From Mucilaginibacter flavidus (GTDB taxonomy: Bacteria; Bacteroidota; Bacteroidia; Sphingobacteriales; Sphingobacteriaceae): DNA of 64,000 nucleotides. Below are positions 1 through 7,639 of the stretch, piece by piece. A program made the translations under genes and the position numbers. A model generated the notes under the pieces. That model was not told the origin of the DNA. It ran no database searches and was given only the letters and a program-made list of their open reading frames with translations. Within the stretch, counting starts at the first letter, position 1, and the number at the start of each line of letters is the position of its first letter. The DNA is taken from assembly GCF_024055575.1 (NCBI RefSeq), contig NZ_JAMXOE010000006.1, forward strand, positions 1-64,000. Direction: 5' to 3'.

Positions 1-206
1 CGGATAGTTTCGGGCTTTGTTTTGTTGTGCAAACTCACCCACATGGCATTGCCTGATCTGCTTCCTGTTCGTCAGGCCAGAGATTTACCGCCGGCTTCCT
101 TCAGATTCCTCCTCGCGAAGGACACCCTTGCCTTGGGTTAACGCTTCCCACTATCAAGGCGCGTTCGGGACTTCCACCCTATAGTTTGCGCCCGTGCCGG
201 GCGCAC
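1..206 (-). mobile_element. Group II intron, class C, 5' end (domain I), continues off the left edge
   Basis: Read on the minus strand from 206, the DNA starts GTGCGCCCGGCACGGGCGCA and continues through GGGTGGAAGTCCCGAAC, CAAGGGTGTCC, GGAATCTGAAGGAAGC and GAGTTTGCACAACAAAACAA. These blocks, in this order, are the domain I core of bacterial class C group II introns, as I remember it from the Oceanobacillus iheyensis and Bacillus halodurans introns. The GUGYG 5' end could instead be placed at 208 (GTGTG). Class C introns insert just behind rho-independent terminators, and here the intron begins right after the hairpin at 210-245, in the same direction. The reverse-transcriptase/maturase ORF and domains V-VI would lie beyond position 1, so completeness cannot be judged. 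Confidence 0.88.
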
Positions 207-209
207 ACA

Positions 210-245
210 AAAGAGCCAATTGAAATAAATCTCAATTGGCTCTTT
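210..245 (-). terminator. Rho-independent terminator of the histidine kinase gene and group IIC intron target
   Basis: A perfect 14-bp stem (210-223 paired with 232-245, sequence AAAGAGCCAATTGA and its complement) with an 8-nt loop is followed on the minus strand by a short T run. It lies 20 bp past the kinase stop codon. Its position immediately upstream of the intron 5' end fits the terminator-seeking habit of class C introns. Confidence 0.85.
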
Positions 246-264
246 ATATGTAACCGTAGTTAGA

Positions 265-1047
265 CTAAGTGCCTAAGCCCGGCAATTCTATATAAAATAT
301 AGTTCCTTTGTCTACATTATTCTCGAACCAAATTTTGCCGTTGTGCAGCTCGATTATTTTTTTGGATATGGAAAGGCCCAGTCCAAAAGGCTGTTCGCCG
401 TGTGTGCCGTTTCTTTTCGCCGGTGTAAACATTTCAAAGACCACTTCCTTTTGCTCTGGTGCAATACCCATCCCATTATCGGCAACCCAGATAAGTACCA
501 GGTGATTATTTTCTTTTATGCCCACCTTAATCGTACTGTTTGAGTAGCTGAATTTAATGGCATTAACAATCAGGTTATTGACAACCCGCCATATTTTCTC
601 GTGGTTAATTTCAGCCAAAACAGGCTTGTTATCATTTTCAAAAACAATTTGCTGGTTCTTCTCCTTTGCCCTAAACTGTAATAGTTCTACTGAGTCGTAA
701 AGCAAGGAGCGCAAATCAAATTGCTGTTTTACTAATATTTCGTTATCGTCCTCAAGGCCCGATTTCAGCAACTCGTTTATCATTTCCATGGAATGGAGGC
801 CAGTAGTTTCAATCAGTTTCAGCATGTACTTGCTGTCGTCCGAGAATTCTTCTTCGTCCATCAGCACACTGGCCAGCCCGGTTATACCCGAAAGCGGGTT
901 ACGCAGGTCGTGCGCCATTACTCTCATAATGCGCAGGTAGTTTTTATTTACACGCTCCAATTCCTCAAGCGATTGTTGCAACTGCCTGTTGTGCTGTGTA
1001 AGCACCGTCAGGTTTCCTTTAGAGTTCTTAAGTGTTCGGCTTATCAT
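265..1047 (-). CDS. Short sensor histidine kinase (HisKA + HATPase_c)
   Basis: About 260 residues. After a coiled-coil-like start (about residues 10-40) comes an H-box RVMAHDLRNPLSGI (phospho-accepting His about residue 46), then a HATPase domain with N-box NNLIVNAIKFS, G1 box DNGMGI and G2 box FGLGLSISKK, so kinase activity looks intact. There is no recognisable input domain or membrane segment. The ATG at 1047 is chosen over the TTG at 1050; the frame stays open upstream to a stop at about 1150 but has no ATG there. No response regulator adjoins it, so it may be a cytosolic kinase or the end of a longer sensor. It is transcribed away from the GH18 gene and ends in a strong terminator. Confidence 0.85.
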   Translation of the reverse strand: MISRTLKNSKGNLTVLTQHNRQLQQSLEELERVNKNYLRIMRVMAHDLRNPLSGITGLASVLMDEEEFSDDSKYMLKLIETTGLHSMEMINELLKSGLEDDNEILVKQQFDLRSLLYDSVELLQFRAKEKNQQIVFENDNKPVLAEINHEKIWRVVNNLIVNAIKFSYSNSTIKVGIKENNHLVLIWVADNGMGIAPEQKEVVFEMFTPAKRNGTHGEQPFGLGLSISKKIIELHNGKIWFENNVDKGTIFYIELPGLGT

Positions 1048-1237
1048 CAAAATATAGAATATGGTTAAGGTATATGATCGGTTTGAATGTTTTATATCAG
1101 CGTAAATTACCGGGTTAAACGGAAAACTTTGTGAAAGGGTTGTATTTTTTTATTGAATAAGCACACTATAATGATCAATGGCTTTTTATCATCCAATATT
1201 ACCATGTATATTAACGCCGTAAACCGTTTCGCTGATT

Positions 1238-2218
1238 ATGAAAAGCCTAAATAATATTTGCGCAGCCCTGCTGCTTTTTTTGCTAACAATCTGGTGTGAA
1301 AACACTAATGCCCAGGAGGTGCAAGCCGGTAAAAATTTCAGAGTGATCGGTTACCTGCCAGCCTTTGGGATGCGTATTGGTGGTAATGTTAATTTTGATT
1401 TTGGGCGGATAAATTACCTTAATATCGCATTTGTCAATCCGGATTCCACTGGTAATTTCAATGTTTCACCCGCGATAAGTACAATTGTTAACGCGGCCCA
1501 TGCAAAACATACAAAGGTGTTGATATCCATAGGCGGTGGTTCGGCTCCGGCTTATTATTCAAAGTTACTGTCAGACACGCTGCGTAATGTCTTAATAACC
1601 AATTTGGTAAACCTTGCTGTTAAATACAACTTGGATGGAATAGATGTTGACCTGGAGGGTGAACGCATTGACAATAACTACGAGGCTTTTGTGACCGGAC
1701 TATCGGCGAGTTTAAAACCCAAAAGTAAATTAATTACGTCAGCTGTAGCCACGGCCTACAAATCGCGTTATACCGACAAATCACTGGCTGTTTATGATTT
1801 CATAAACATCATGTCGTACGACAAAACCGGGCCATGGCGACCGCAGGATGCAGGTCCGCACGCGCCTTATGACATGGCTGTGGCCGATTTGGATTACTGG
1901 ACTAATACCCGCCATATTGCAAAAGATAAGCTGAGCCTCGGCTTGCCTTTTTATGGATATGGCTTTGGTACCGGTGCACCGACCGATATCAACTTTAAAA
2001 ACCTGTTAATCCAATATCCGGGTGCCGAAAATACCGACCAGTTTACCGTACCCGGCGGTGGGGTAATTTACTATAACGGCATCACAACTATTAAAAACAA
2101 AACCACGCTTGCCCTGCAAAAGGCAGGTGGCATAATGATATGGCAATTATTGGGAGATGCCGAGGGAGATAAGTCGCTTTTAAACGTAATCAACAACACC
2201 ATCAGCAGCGTTAAATAA
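1238..2218 (+). CDS. Exported glycoside hydrolase family 18 protein (chitinase/endo-beta-N-acetylglucosaminidase type)
   Basis: 326 residues. The N-terminal 25 residues form a signal peptide ending about NAQ. The TIM-barrel carries the GH18 signature DGIDVDLEGE at residues 133-142, with catalytic acid Glu140 and the supporting Asp136 and Asp138, plus a later MSYDKTGPW block typical of strand 6. Family members cleave beta-1,4-GlcNAc linkages by substrate-assisted catalysis. The small single-domain size without a carbohydrate-binding module resembles Bacteroidota GH18 proteins acting on chitin fragments or N-glycans; the sequence does not decide the substrate. It stands alone, divergent from the kinase gene. 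Confidence 0.9.
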   Translation: MKSLNNICAALLLFLLTIWCENTNAQEVQAGKNFRVIGYLPAFGMRIGGNVNFDFGRINYLNIAFVNPDSTGNFNVSPAISTIVNAAHAKHTKVLISIGGGSAPAYYSKLLSDTLRNVLITNLVNLAVKYNLDGIDVDLEGERIDNNYEAFVTGLSASLKPKSKLITSAVATAYKSRYTDKSLAVYDFINIMSYDKTGPWRPQDAGPHAPYDMAVADLDYWTNTRHIAKDKLSLGLPFYGYGFGTGAPTDINFKNLLIQYPGAENTDQFTVPGGGVIYYNGITTIKNKTTLALQKAGGIMIWQLLGDAEGDKSLLNVINNTISSVK

Positions 2219-2305
2219 TTGTGATTTCAACAGTATTTTTTGAATAATTTTGAAATCCGGCGTATTAAACACATCTTTAATAACCCAATTTAACCGATAA
2301 ATATA

Positions 2306-2854
2306 TTGAAACGGCTAATTGCCATAACCTTGCTGTCATTACACCTGTTTAATATAGGCGGGTATTTAGCGCTATATCAATATTTTTCGTACAAATCCGA
2401 CAAGTTTTTTAACGAGCAAACCAGCAAAAACAAATATAACATTCACGACCTTACCGAAATTAAAATACCGGTGGATATGCCAACCGTTACGGAATGGCCG
2501 ACTTACGAGAATGTGAGCGGGCGCATACAATTTGAAGACGCCAGTTACAATTATGTAAAAATGAGGGTAACGCGTACAGCCATTTACCTGATGTGCGTAC
2601 CGAATTATGAAACCACCCGTTTAGTTGGCCATAACGTTATTAGTGCAAAACATATAAAAGATATTCCTGTACCCAAAAAGGATCATGTACCATTTGGTAA
2701 AATAAACGCTATTGAAAAATTTCAGTTTAACTTTATACAGTTTGCTTTTATTGTACCCGCTAAAAGCTTAAAAACTTTCGCTATTCAGCCCGTTCAAAGG
2801 GTACAATCAAATTCCCGGGACATCCCGGAGCAACCGCCAAAATCTGCCTGTTAA
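2306..2854 (+). CDS. Small membrane-anchored protein ending in QPPKSAC
   Basis: I do not recognise a named family. The best start is TTG at 2306, giving a hydrophobic N-terminus (about residues 3-25) that is a signal anchor or signal peptide, then a soluble part of about 155 residues. The C-terminus is EQPPKSAC. This layout (TTG start, K-K/R-hydrophobic leader, C-terminal PPKSxC) is shared with the gene at 18632-19018, which sits in front of the CzcA efflux gene, so the two are probably distant paralogues. A role in handling metals at the cell envelope is only an inference from that neighbour. The gene lies 87 bp after GH18 in the same direction and could be cotranscribed. Confidence 0.6.
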   Translation: MKRLIAITLLSLHLFNIGGYLALYQYFSYKSDKFFNEQTSKNKYNIHDLTEIKIPVDMPTVTEWPTYENVSGRIQFEDASYNYVKMRVTRTAIYLMCVPNYETTRLVGHNVISAKHIKDIPVPKKDHVPFGKINAIEKFQFNFIQFAFIVPAKSLKTFAIQPVQRVQSNSRDIPEQPPKSAC

Positions 2855-3043
2855 TTCCTGCATTTATTTTTTCCGGAAAGGCTGTTACTGCTGCCAGCAA
2901 TTTATTGCGTTACTTTTTTGAGTTTATTTTCATCTGTCTTGTTAAAAGGCGCAAACTCTTACACCGCATTAATTTATCGCGCAGCCAAAATACTTAAACC
3001 GTCTTTCCGGCCATTTCTCAAATTCTATTTCCTTAAAAAGACT

Positions 3044-3610
3044 ATGGCACACATACCAGTTGAAGCACATCTGCCGGGTATTACCGGCTTGTTAGAATAT
3101 CGTAAAGACACTGCTCAGCCAATTCGCGAGCTTACCCAGATTTTATTGCGTGGACCATCCACACTTACCGAAGGCGAGCGCGAATTGATTGCCACGGTAG
3201 TATCAAACGGCAACAAATGCAAATTCTGTACTGCCGCCCATACCGCTGCAGCCGATTTATATTTAGGCGATAAAGAAACATGCGAAATGGTCAAAACCGA
3301 TATCAGTTCAGCACCGGTTAGCGAAAAGATGAAAGCCCTGCTGATAATTGCTGATAAAGTGCGGGAAGGCGGCAAGTTAGTGACCACGGCGCATATTGAA
3401 AAAGCCAAAGCCGAAGGCGCAACCGACCTTGAGATACATGATACTGTTTTAATAGCCGCGCTTTTTTGCCTTTATAATAAATATGTTGATGGCCTGGGTA
3501 CCGCACTGCCCGAGGAAGCCGGCTACTTTGATGTGCTGGCCGATCGCCTGATTAACCATGGTTACATGCGCTTGCCGCAAGGATACGATCATTTAAAGAA
3601 AACTAATTGA
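3044..3610 (+). CDS. AhpD-like carboxymuconolactone decarboxylase family protein (first of three)
   Basis: 188 residues from the ATG at 3044. A longer frame from TTG 2918 exists, but the paralogues at 5099 and 5665 begin with the same MAHI..., so 3044 is preferred. The AhpD/CMD fold is shown by Glu47, Cys59, Cys62 and His66 in ERELIA...CKFCTAAH. The Glu-to-Cys spacing of 12 and the CxxCxxxH motif match the proton relay of AhpD alkylhydroperoxidases. Likely activity is thiol-dependent peroxide reduction or a related redox reaction in the cytoplasm. An MFS gene follows and two close paralogues come after it. Confidence 0.85.
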   Translation: MAHIPVEAHLPGITGLLEYRKDTAQPIRELTQILLRGPSTLTEGERELIATVVSNGNKCKFCTAAHTAAADLYLGDKETCEMVKTDISSAPVSEKMKALLIIADKVREGGKLVTTAHIEKAKAEGATDLEIHDTVLIAALFCLYNKYVDGLGTALPEEAGYFDVLADRLINHGYMRLPQGYDHLKKTN

Positions 3611-3696
3611 ATACTGAATAAACAACTATAGATCAGGTTTTTAAAACCAAGGAATTTAATATTAAGCAAAATTCTTTATAACCTTAGAATACAAAA

Positions 3697-4947
3697 ATGG
3701 AGACATTAACTATTGACGTAGCCGAAAAGGCACAAATAAAATCGATTACCCTTTTTACCTTGTTTGTGATCTGTTTTTTAATTACTGCATTCGGCGGGGT
3801 AGTTTCAACACTTATGTCAACTTATTTACCGGCTGTAGTAAAAGATATGCCGGGCGACAATACCGCGGAACAGCTAAATTACCTGAGCGGCCTTGTCAAT
3901 TCCCTGTTTATTTTTGGCTGGGCAGCAGGTGGCTTTCTTTGGGGACTTATCAGCGACAAAATAGGCCGAAAAAAAGCAATTATACTGGCTACAGCCAGCT
4001 ATGGATTGTTTACCATACTCACCGGTTTTATGACAGGCTGGGGCGGTATTATGGTTTGCCGTTTCATGAGCGGCTTTGGCGTAGGCGGCGATTTAGTTAT
4101 TGTTTTTACCTTAATCAGCGAGGTTTGGCCACAAAAAAGCAAAGCTGTTTACATAGGTATTCTATCCATTTCGTTCCCGGTCGGCATATTTTCTACGGGC
4201 CTTACCCGGTACCTGGCGACGTCGTGGCGTGAGGCGTTTTATGCGGGTGGGGTTCCGATTTTACTGGCACTGCTTACGTATTTGTTTATTTCAGAATCAA
4301 GTATATGGGTAAAAGACCGGTCGGATGATTTAAGCAAGCCAGAAACGGTAAACCAGCTATTTTCGGCTACAAACCGCAAATCACTTTTCATTGGTTCGGT
4401 AATTTTTGGCGCCATGCTTATCGGTTTATGGGGCATATTTTCGTGGATGCCAACCTGGATACAGAGCCTGGTACAAGGCGATGGCAGTAAGCAGGCCGGT
4501 TTAAGTATGATGTTTTTAGGCATGGGCGGCTTGGGCGGCGGCTTTATCTCGGGCTGGGTAATGAATTTAATGGGACTGCGAAAATCGCTGATAGCTTGTT
4601 TTGCAGTATGTACTGCAATGGCTTTTCTATTGTTCAAAACCAATTCGACTTTTTCGCCGGTTATCTACGCGGAAATTGCTGCTCTGGCAGTGTTTTTTGG
4701 GATAAGTCAGGGAGTACTATCGGTTTACATTCCGCATTTGTTCCCTACAAGCGTGCGTGCTTCGGCTACGGGTATTTGTTTTAACGCCGGCAGATTACTT
4801 ACGGCTACTGCTGTATTGTTTGTTGGGGTGCTGGTAATTACCTTAGGCGGATACGGTAACGCCTTATTTATATTCTCGCTGGTGTTTTTACCGGGATTAT
4901 TTATTGTACTTTTTGTAAAGAATATACAACCGGGTGACCACCCTTGA
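3697..4947 (+). CDS. Major facilitator superfamily transporter
   Basis: 416 residues with about 12 predicted membrane helices. The loop 2-3 signature is present in degenerate form (GLISDKIGRKKAII), followed by an acidic-residue helix SEVWPQKSKA. The overall pattern resembles the sugar/aromatic-acid porters of the MFS. It is wedged between AhpD-like genes, suggesting export or import of a small molecule related to their chemistry, but substrate and direction cannot be read from sequence. It is followed by an inverted-repeat stretch (4966-5072) that probably ends or separates the transcript. Confidence 0.85.
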   Translation: METLTIDVAEKAQIKSITLFTLFVICFLITAFGGVVSTLMSTYLPAVVKDMPGDNTAEQLNYLSGLVNSLFIFGWAAGGFLWGLISDKIGRKKAIILATASYGLFTILTGFMTGWGGIMVCRFMSGFGVGGDLVIVFTLISEVWPQKSKAVYIGILSISFPVGIFSTGLTRYLATSWREAFYAGGVPILLALLTYLFISESSIWVKDRSDDLSKPETVNQLFSATNRKSLFIGSVIFGAMLIGLWGIFSWMPTWIQSLVQGDGSKQAGLSMMFLGMGGLGGGFISGWVMNLMGLRKSLIACFAVCTAMAFLLFKTNSTFSPVIYAEIAALAVFFGISQGVLSVYIPHLFPTSVRASATGICFNAGRLLTATAVLFVGVLVITLGGYGNALFIFSLVFLPGLFIVLFVKNIQPGDHP

Positions 4948-4965
4948 AAAAAGATACAAGAGGTT

Positions 4966-5072
4966 AAGAGTCAAGAGCCAAGAGAGAGAAAACGCAGATA
5001 TTAGCTGTTTCCAGGTTATCGCATGGGCCTTTTTATCTTGACTCTTGGTTCTTGATTTCTTGACTCTTGTCC
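4966..5072. repeat. CAAGAGCC-type inverted repeat cluster
   Basis: The left arm AAGAGTCAAGAGCCAAGAGA at 4966 is answered at 5035-5071 by TCTTGACTCTTGG, TTCTTG and TCTTGACTCTTG. The same words recur at 6211-6288. They can fold into hairpins and may act as terminators, but they also look like a dispersed short repeat. Confidence 0.6.
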
Positions 5073-5098
5073 TAAAATTTATATAAAAATTAAATAAC

Positions 5099-5647
5099 AT
5101 GGCACATATTAAACTTGATAATGAATTGCCCGGTATACGCGGGCTGATGGCTTACCGGCCGGAGATGGCCGAGCCTTTGAATGCATTGGCAGAAGTGCTT
5201 TTGCGGGATGATAACAATACGCTAACCCGAGGCGAACGGGAATTAATTGGGGCCTACGTATCGTACCTGAACGATTGCTTTTTTTGCCAGAATGTGCACG
5301 GTGCTTTGGCCGGGCATTACCTAAAATGCGATATTGATGAAGTTGAACAGATTAAACAGGACTTCCAATCGGCAGAAATATCGCCTAAAATCAAGGCGCT
5401 GCTGAGCATTGCCGGCAGTGTTCAAAAAGGAGGGAAGCAGGTTACCGCTGGCCAAATTGAAAACGCGAAAGGCGCCGGCGCAACCGATATTGAAATACAC
5501 GATACGGTGCTGATTGCTGCCTCGTTTTGTATGTTTAACCGCTATGTTGACGGCCTGGGTACCTGGGCGCCACAGGATAAACAATTTTATGTTGAACGGG
5601 CGCCACGCAGGGCCGAAGAAGGGTATAAATCAAGCGTTTATCGCTAA
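5099..5647 (+). CDS. AhpD-like carboxymuconolactone decarboxylase family protein (second of three)
   Basis: 182 residues. The relay residues Glu48, Cys60, Cys63 and His67 (CFFCQNVH) keep the same spacing as in the neighbouring paralogues. A second conserved block, IHDTVLIAA.FCMFNRYVDGLGTW, is shared almost word for word with the third copy and identifies a subfamily. It is probably cotranscribed with the third copy, which starts only 17 bp downstream. AhpD family proteins are trimers or hexamers that reduce peroxides with a CxxC couple; whether this one is a peroxidase or acts on a lactone or quinone is open. Confidence 0.87.
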   Translation: MAHIKLDNELPGIRGLMAYRPEMAEPLNALAEVLLRDDNNTLTRGERELIGAYVSYLNDCFFCQNVHGALAGHYLKCDIDEVEQIKQDFQSAEISPKIKALLSIAGSVQKGGKQVTAGQIENAKGAGATDIEIHDTVLIAASFCMFNRYVDGLGTWAPQDKQFYVERAPRRAEEGYKSSVYR

Positions 5648-5664
5648 AATAATAAAACAAAACC

Positions 5665-6204
5665 ATGGCACACATAGCACTAAAAAACGAAGAACTGCCA
5701 GGCATAGTAGGCCTGCTAAATTTTAGGCCCGAAACCGCCCGGCCATTGCTTGACCTCGCGGAGACACTTTTACGCGGCCCTTCAGACCTTACCAGTGGCG
5801 AGCGCGAAATAATAGCAGCATCGGTTTCGTATTGGAACCAATGTCATTTTTGCCACACGTCGCATGCTGCCGCTGCTTGCGCACATCTTGGCGCCGGGCT
5901 TGGTTTTATTGACGAAATAAAAGCAGGCTTGCCAAATACCCCGGTTTCGAATAAGCTGCGGGCTTTGTTGCACATTGCTCACCAGGTGCAAAAAGGCGGT
6001 AAAAATGTGTCGGATGCTGATGTTGCCGCGGCCCGCGAAGCCGGTGCAAATGACAGCGAAATACACGATGCGGTGCTTATTGCCGCTGCCTTTTGCATGT
6101 TTAACCGCTATGTAGATGGCCTGGGCACCTGGGCGCCGCAGCCAAATGAAGCTTACAAGGAAATGGGTGAGCGGATGGCTTTTGTTGGGTACGGAAAATC
6201 GTAG
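5665..6204 (+). CDS. AhpD-like carboxymuconolactone decarboxylase family protein (third of three)
   Basis: 179 residues. Glu48, Cys60, Cys63 and His67 (CHFCHTSH) conserve the AhpD relay, and the C-terminal FNRYVDGLGTWAPQ is the same as in the second copy. The two copies are closer to each other than to the first, pointing to a local duplication. It ends just before a hairpin-forming repeat and T run at 6211-6288, the likely end of the transcript. Confidence 0.87.
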   Translation: MAHIALKNEELPGIVGLLNFRPETARPLLDLAETLLRGPSDLTSGEREIIAASVSYWNQCHFCHTSHAAAACAHLGAGLGFIDEIKAGLPNTPVSNKLRALLHIAHQVQKGGKNVSDADVAAAREAGANDSEIHDAVLIAAAFCMFNRYVDGLGTWAPQPNEAYKEMGERMAFVGYGKS

Positions 6205-6210
6205 GTTTTT

Positions 6211-6288
6211 AGAACCAAGAGCCACGAATCAAGAGCCAAGATAGAAATGCCGGCAGTTTTCTTGACTCTTGGCTCTTGGCTCTTTTTT
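6211..6288 (+). terminator. Repeat-derived terminator behind the AhpD genes
   Basis: AAGAGCCAAG at 6231-6240 pairs with CTTGGCTCTT, present twice at 6268-6277 and 6275-6284, and is followed by TTTTTT. The words are the same as in the 4966-5072 repeat, so a repeat seems to double as terminator. Confidence 0.65.
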
Positions 6289-6354
6289 AATATTATTTGA
6301 TAAAACCCTGTAAATCTCTATATTCAGTTCGCCAATATTAACCTGATTTTTTAA

Positions 6355-7551
6355 ATGAAAAATACTACAACAAGTCCTTGGATATTTTGGACAGGCTTTT
6401 GTTTACTGCTTATCCCCGGGCTGGTACATGCTTACCTGTTGATGCCTTTTCCGGGTAGCCAGGATCTTAATGCTATAACCGCGTCATACTATCTTGAAAA
6501 AATAGTGACCCCGTTGCGCATTGCCGGTGCTTTAATAGTGCTTTACTATATCATAAAATACTTTACAGGCAACTCCACCAAAAACAAGATTATAAAAGTT
6601 GCCTGCTTAGTGCTGTTTTTGGGAAGTTATTATGTGAGCGATGTGATGTACAAAGCTGAAAGCATGTTCGAAGAACCGAAAACTGTAAAGTTTGCCGATG
6701 CTGCCGGCAATCATGTGCCGGGCAATATGGTGATATTGGGAGTGGTAAATAATGGCGTGGCAAAGGCTTATCCACTTGTTTACCTGGGTTATCACCACAA
6801 AGTGCAGGACGATGTAGGCGGCGAACCGGTGTTAGTTACCTATTGTACCATGTGTCGTACCGGTCGCGTGTATAGCCCTGTCGTTAACGGCAAACGGCAG
6901 CAGTTCAGGTTAGTTGGAGCCAGGCATTATAACGCAATAATTGAGGATGAGTCCACAAAAACCTGGTGGTACCAGGCAACGGGTATAGCGGCAGTTGGGG
7001 CATTGAAAGGGACTCATTTAAAAGAACTGAATTACGAACAGTCGACCCTGGCATCGTGGCTGGAGAAATATCCTGGCTCGCTGATCTTGCAGCCCGACAA
7101 TCACTTTAAGACGGATTACGCCGACCTGGAAAACTACGATAGGATACAAGCCATCGACCGTGACAGCACTGTAAAAAATAAAGACACTATATTAAGGAAA
7201 AGCTGGGTACTGGGTGTTATCATAAACAACCAGGCAAAGGCATACAACTGGCGTAAGCTGGTTAAAACAAAAGTAATAAACGATAATTTTGCCAACACTC
7301 CCACTATGATTGGCCTTGAAAATGATAGTCTTACATTTCACGCGTACAATCGTATGGTAAAAGGGCGCGAATTACATTTCAACCTTGACTCTGTTGGCAG
7401 GCTTACAGATAAAGAAACCGTATCAACGTGGAACTGGAACGGCTTGTGTACCGACGGCTTAAATAAAGGCATACAATTGGATAAAATACAGGCTTACCAG
7501 GAATACATGCACTCATGGAAACATTTTCACCCAAAAACACTGTTTGAATAG
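6355..7551 (+). CDS. DUF3179 domain membrane protein
   Basis: 398 residues. Three hydrophobic segments lie in the first 100 residues (about 9-32, 58-75 and 82-98), followed by a soluble DUF3179 domain. The family hallmark VTYCTMCRTG, with Cys164 and Cys167, is present, together with repeated KAYPL/KAYNW blocks and the C-terminal WNGLCTDG. DUF3179 has no established biochemical role; the paired cysteines hint at redox or metal binding, which is inference. It stands alone between a repeat terminator upstream and a strong hairpin downstream. Confidence 0.85.
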   Translation: MKNTTTSPWIFWTGFCLLLIPGLVHAYLLMPFPGSQDLNAITASYYLEKIVTPLRIAGALIVLYYIIKYFTGNSTKNKIIKVACLVLFLGSYYVSDVMYKAESMFEEPKTVKFADAAGNHVPGNMVILGVVNNGVAKAYPLVYLGYHHKVQDDVGGEPVLVTYCTMCRTGRVYSPVVNGKRQQFRLVGARHYNAIIEDESTKTWWYQATGIAAVGALKGTHLKELNYEQSTLASWLEKYPGSLILQPDNHFKTDYADLENYDRIQAIDRDSTVKNKDTILRKSWVLGVIINNQAKAYNWRKLVKTKVINDNFANTPTMIGLENDSLTFHAYNRMVKGRELHFNLDSVGRLTDKETVSTWNWNGLCTDGLNKGIQLDKIQAYQEYMHSWKHFHPKTLFE

Positions 7552-7576
7552 TACCAAGGCCAGCAGCAAGTAAATA

Positions 7577-7616
7577 TAACAGAGCCCGGTAAGCTTAAAG
7601 TGACCGGGCTCTGTTA
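7577..7616. terminator. Bidirectional terminator hairpin
   Basis: A perfect 14-bp stem TAACAGAGCCCGGT (7577-7590) pairs with 7603-7616 around a 12-nt loop, between the converging DUF3179 and MORN genes. T runs are weak on both sides. Confidence 0.75.
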
Positions 7617-7639
7617 CGAAATAGAAACCTGAATTTATT

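Noticed and set aside
2223..2257. GATTTCAA/TTGAAATC inverted pair behind the GH18 gene
   Set aside because: The stem is short, with a long loop and no T run. It is too weak to call a terminator.
2918..3043. N-terminal extension of the first AhpD-like protein from TTG 2918
   Set aside because: The paralogues start at the internal Met, and the extension has no similarity or leader-like quality that I can support.
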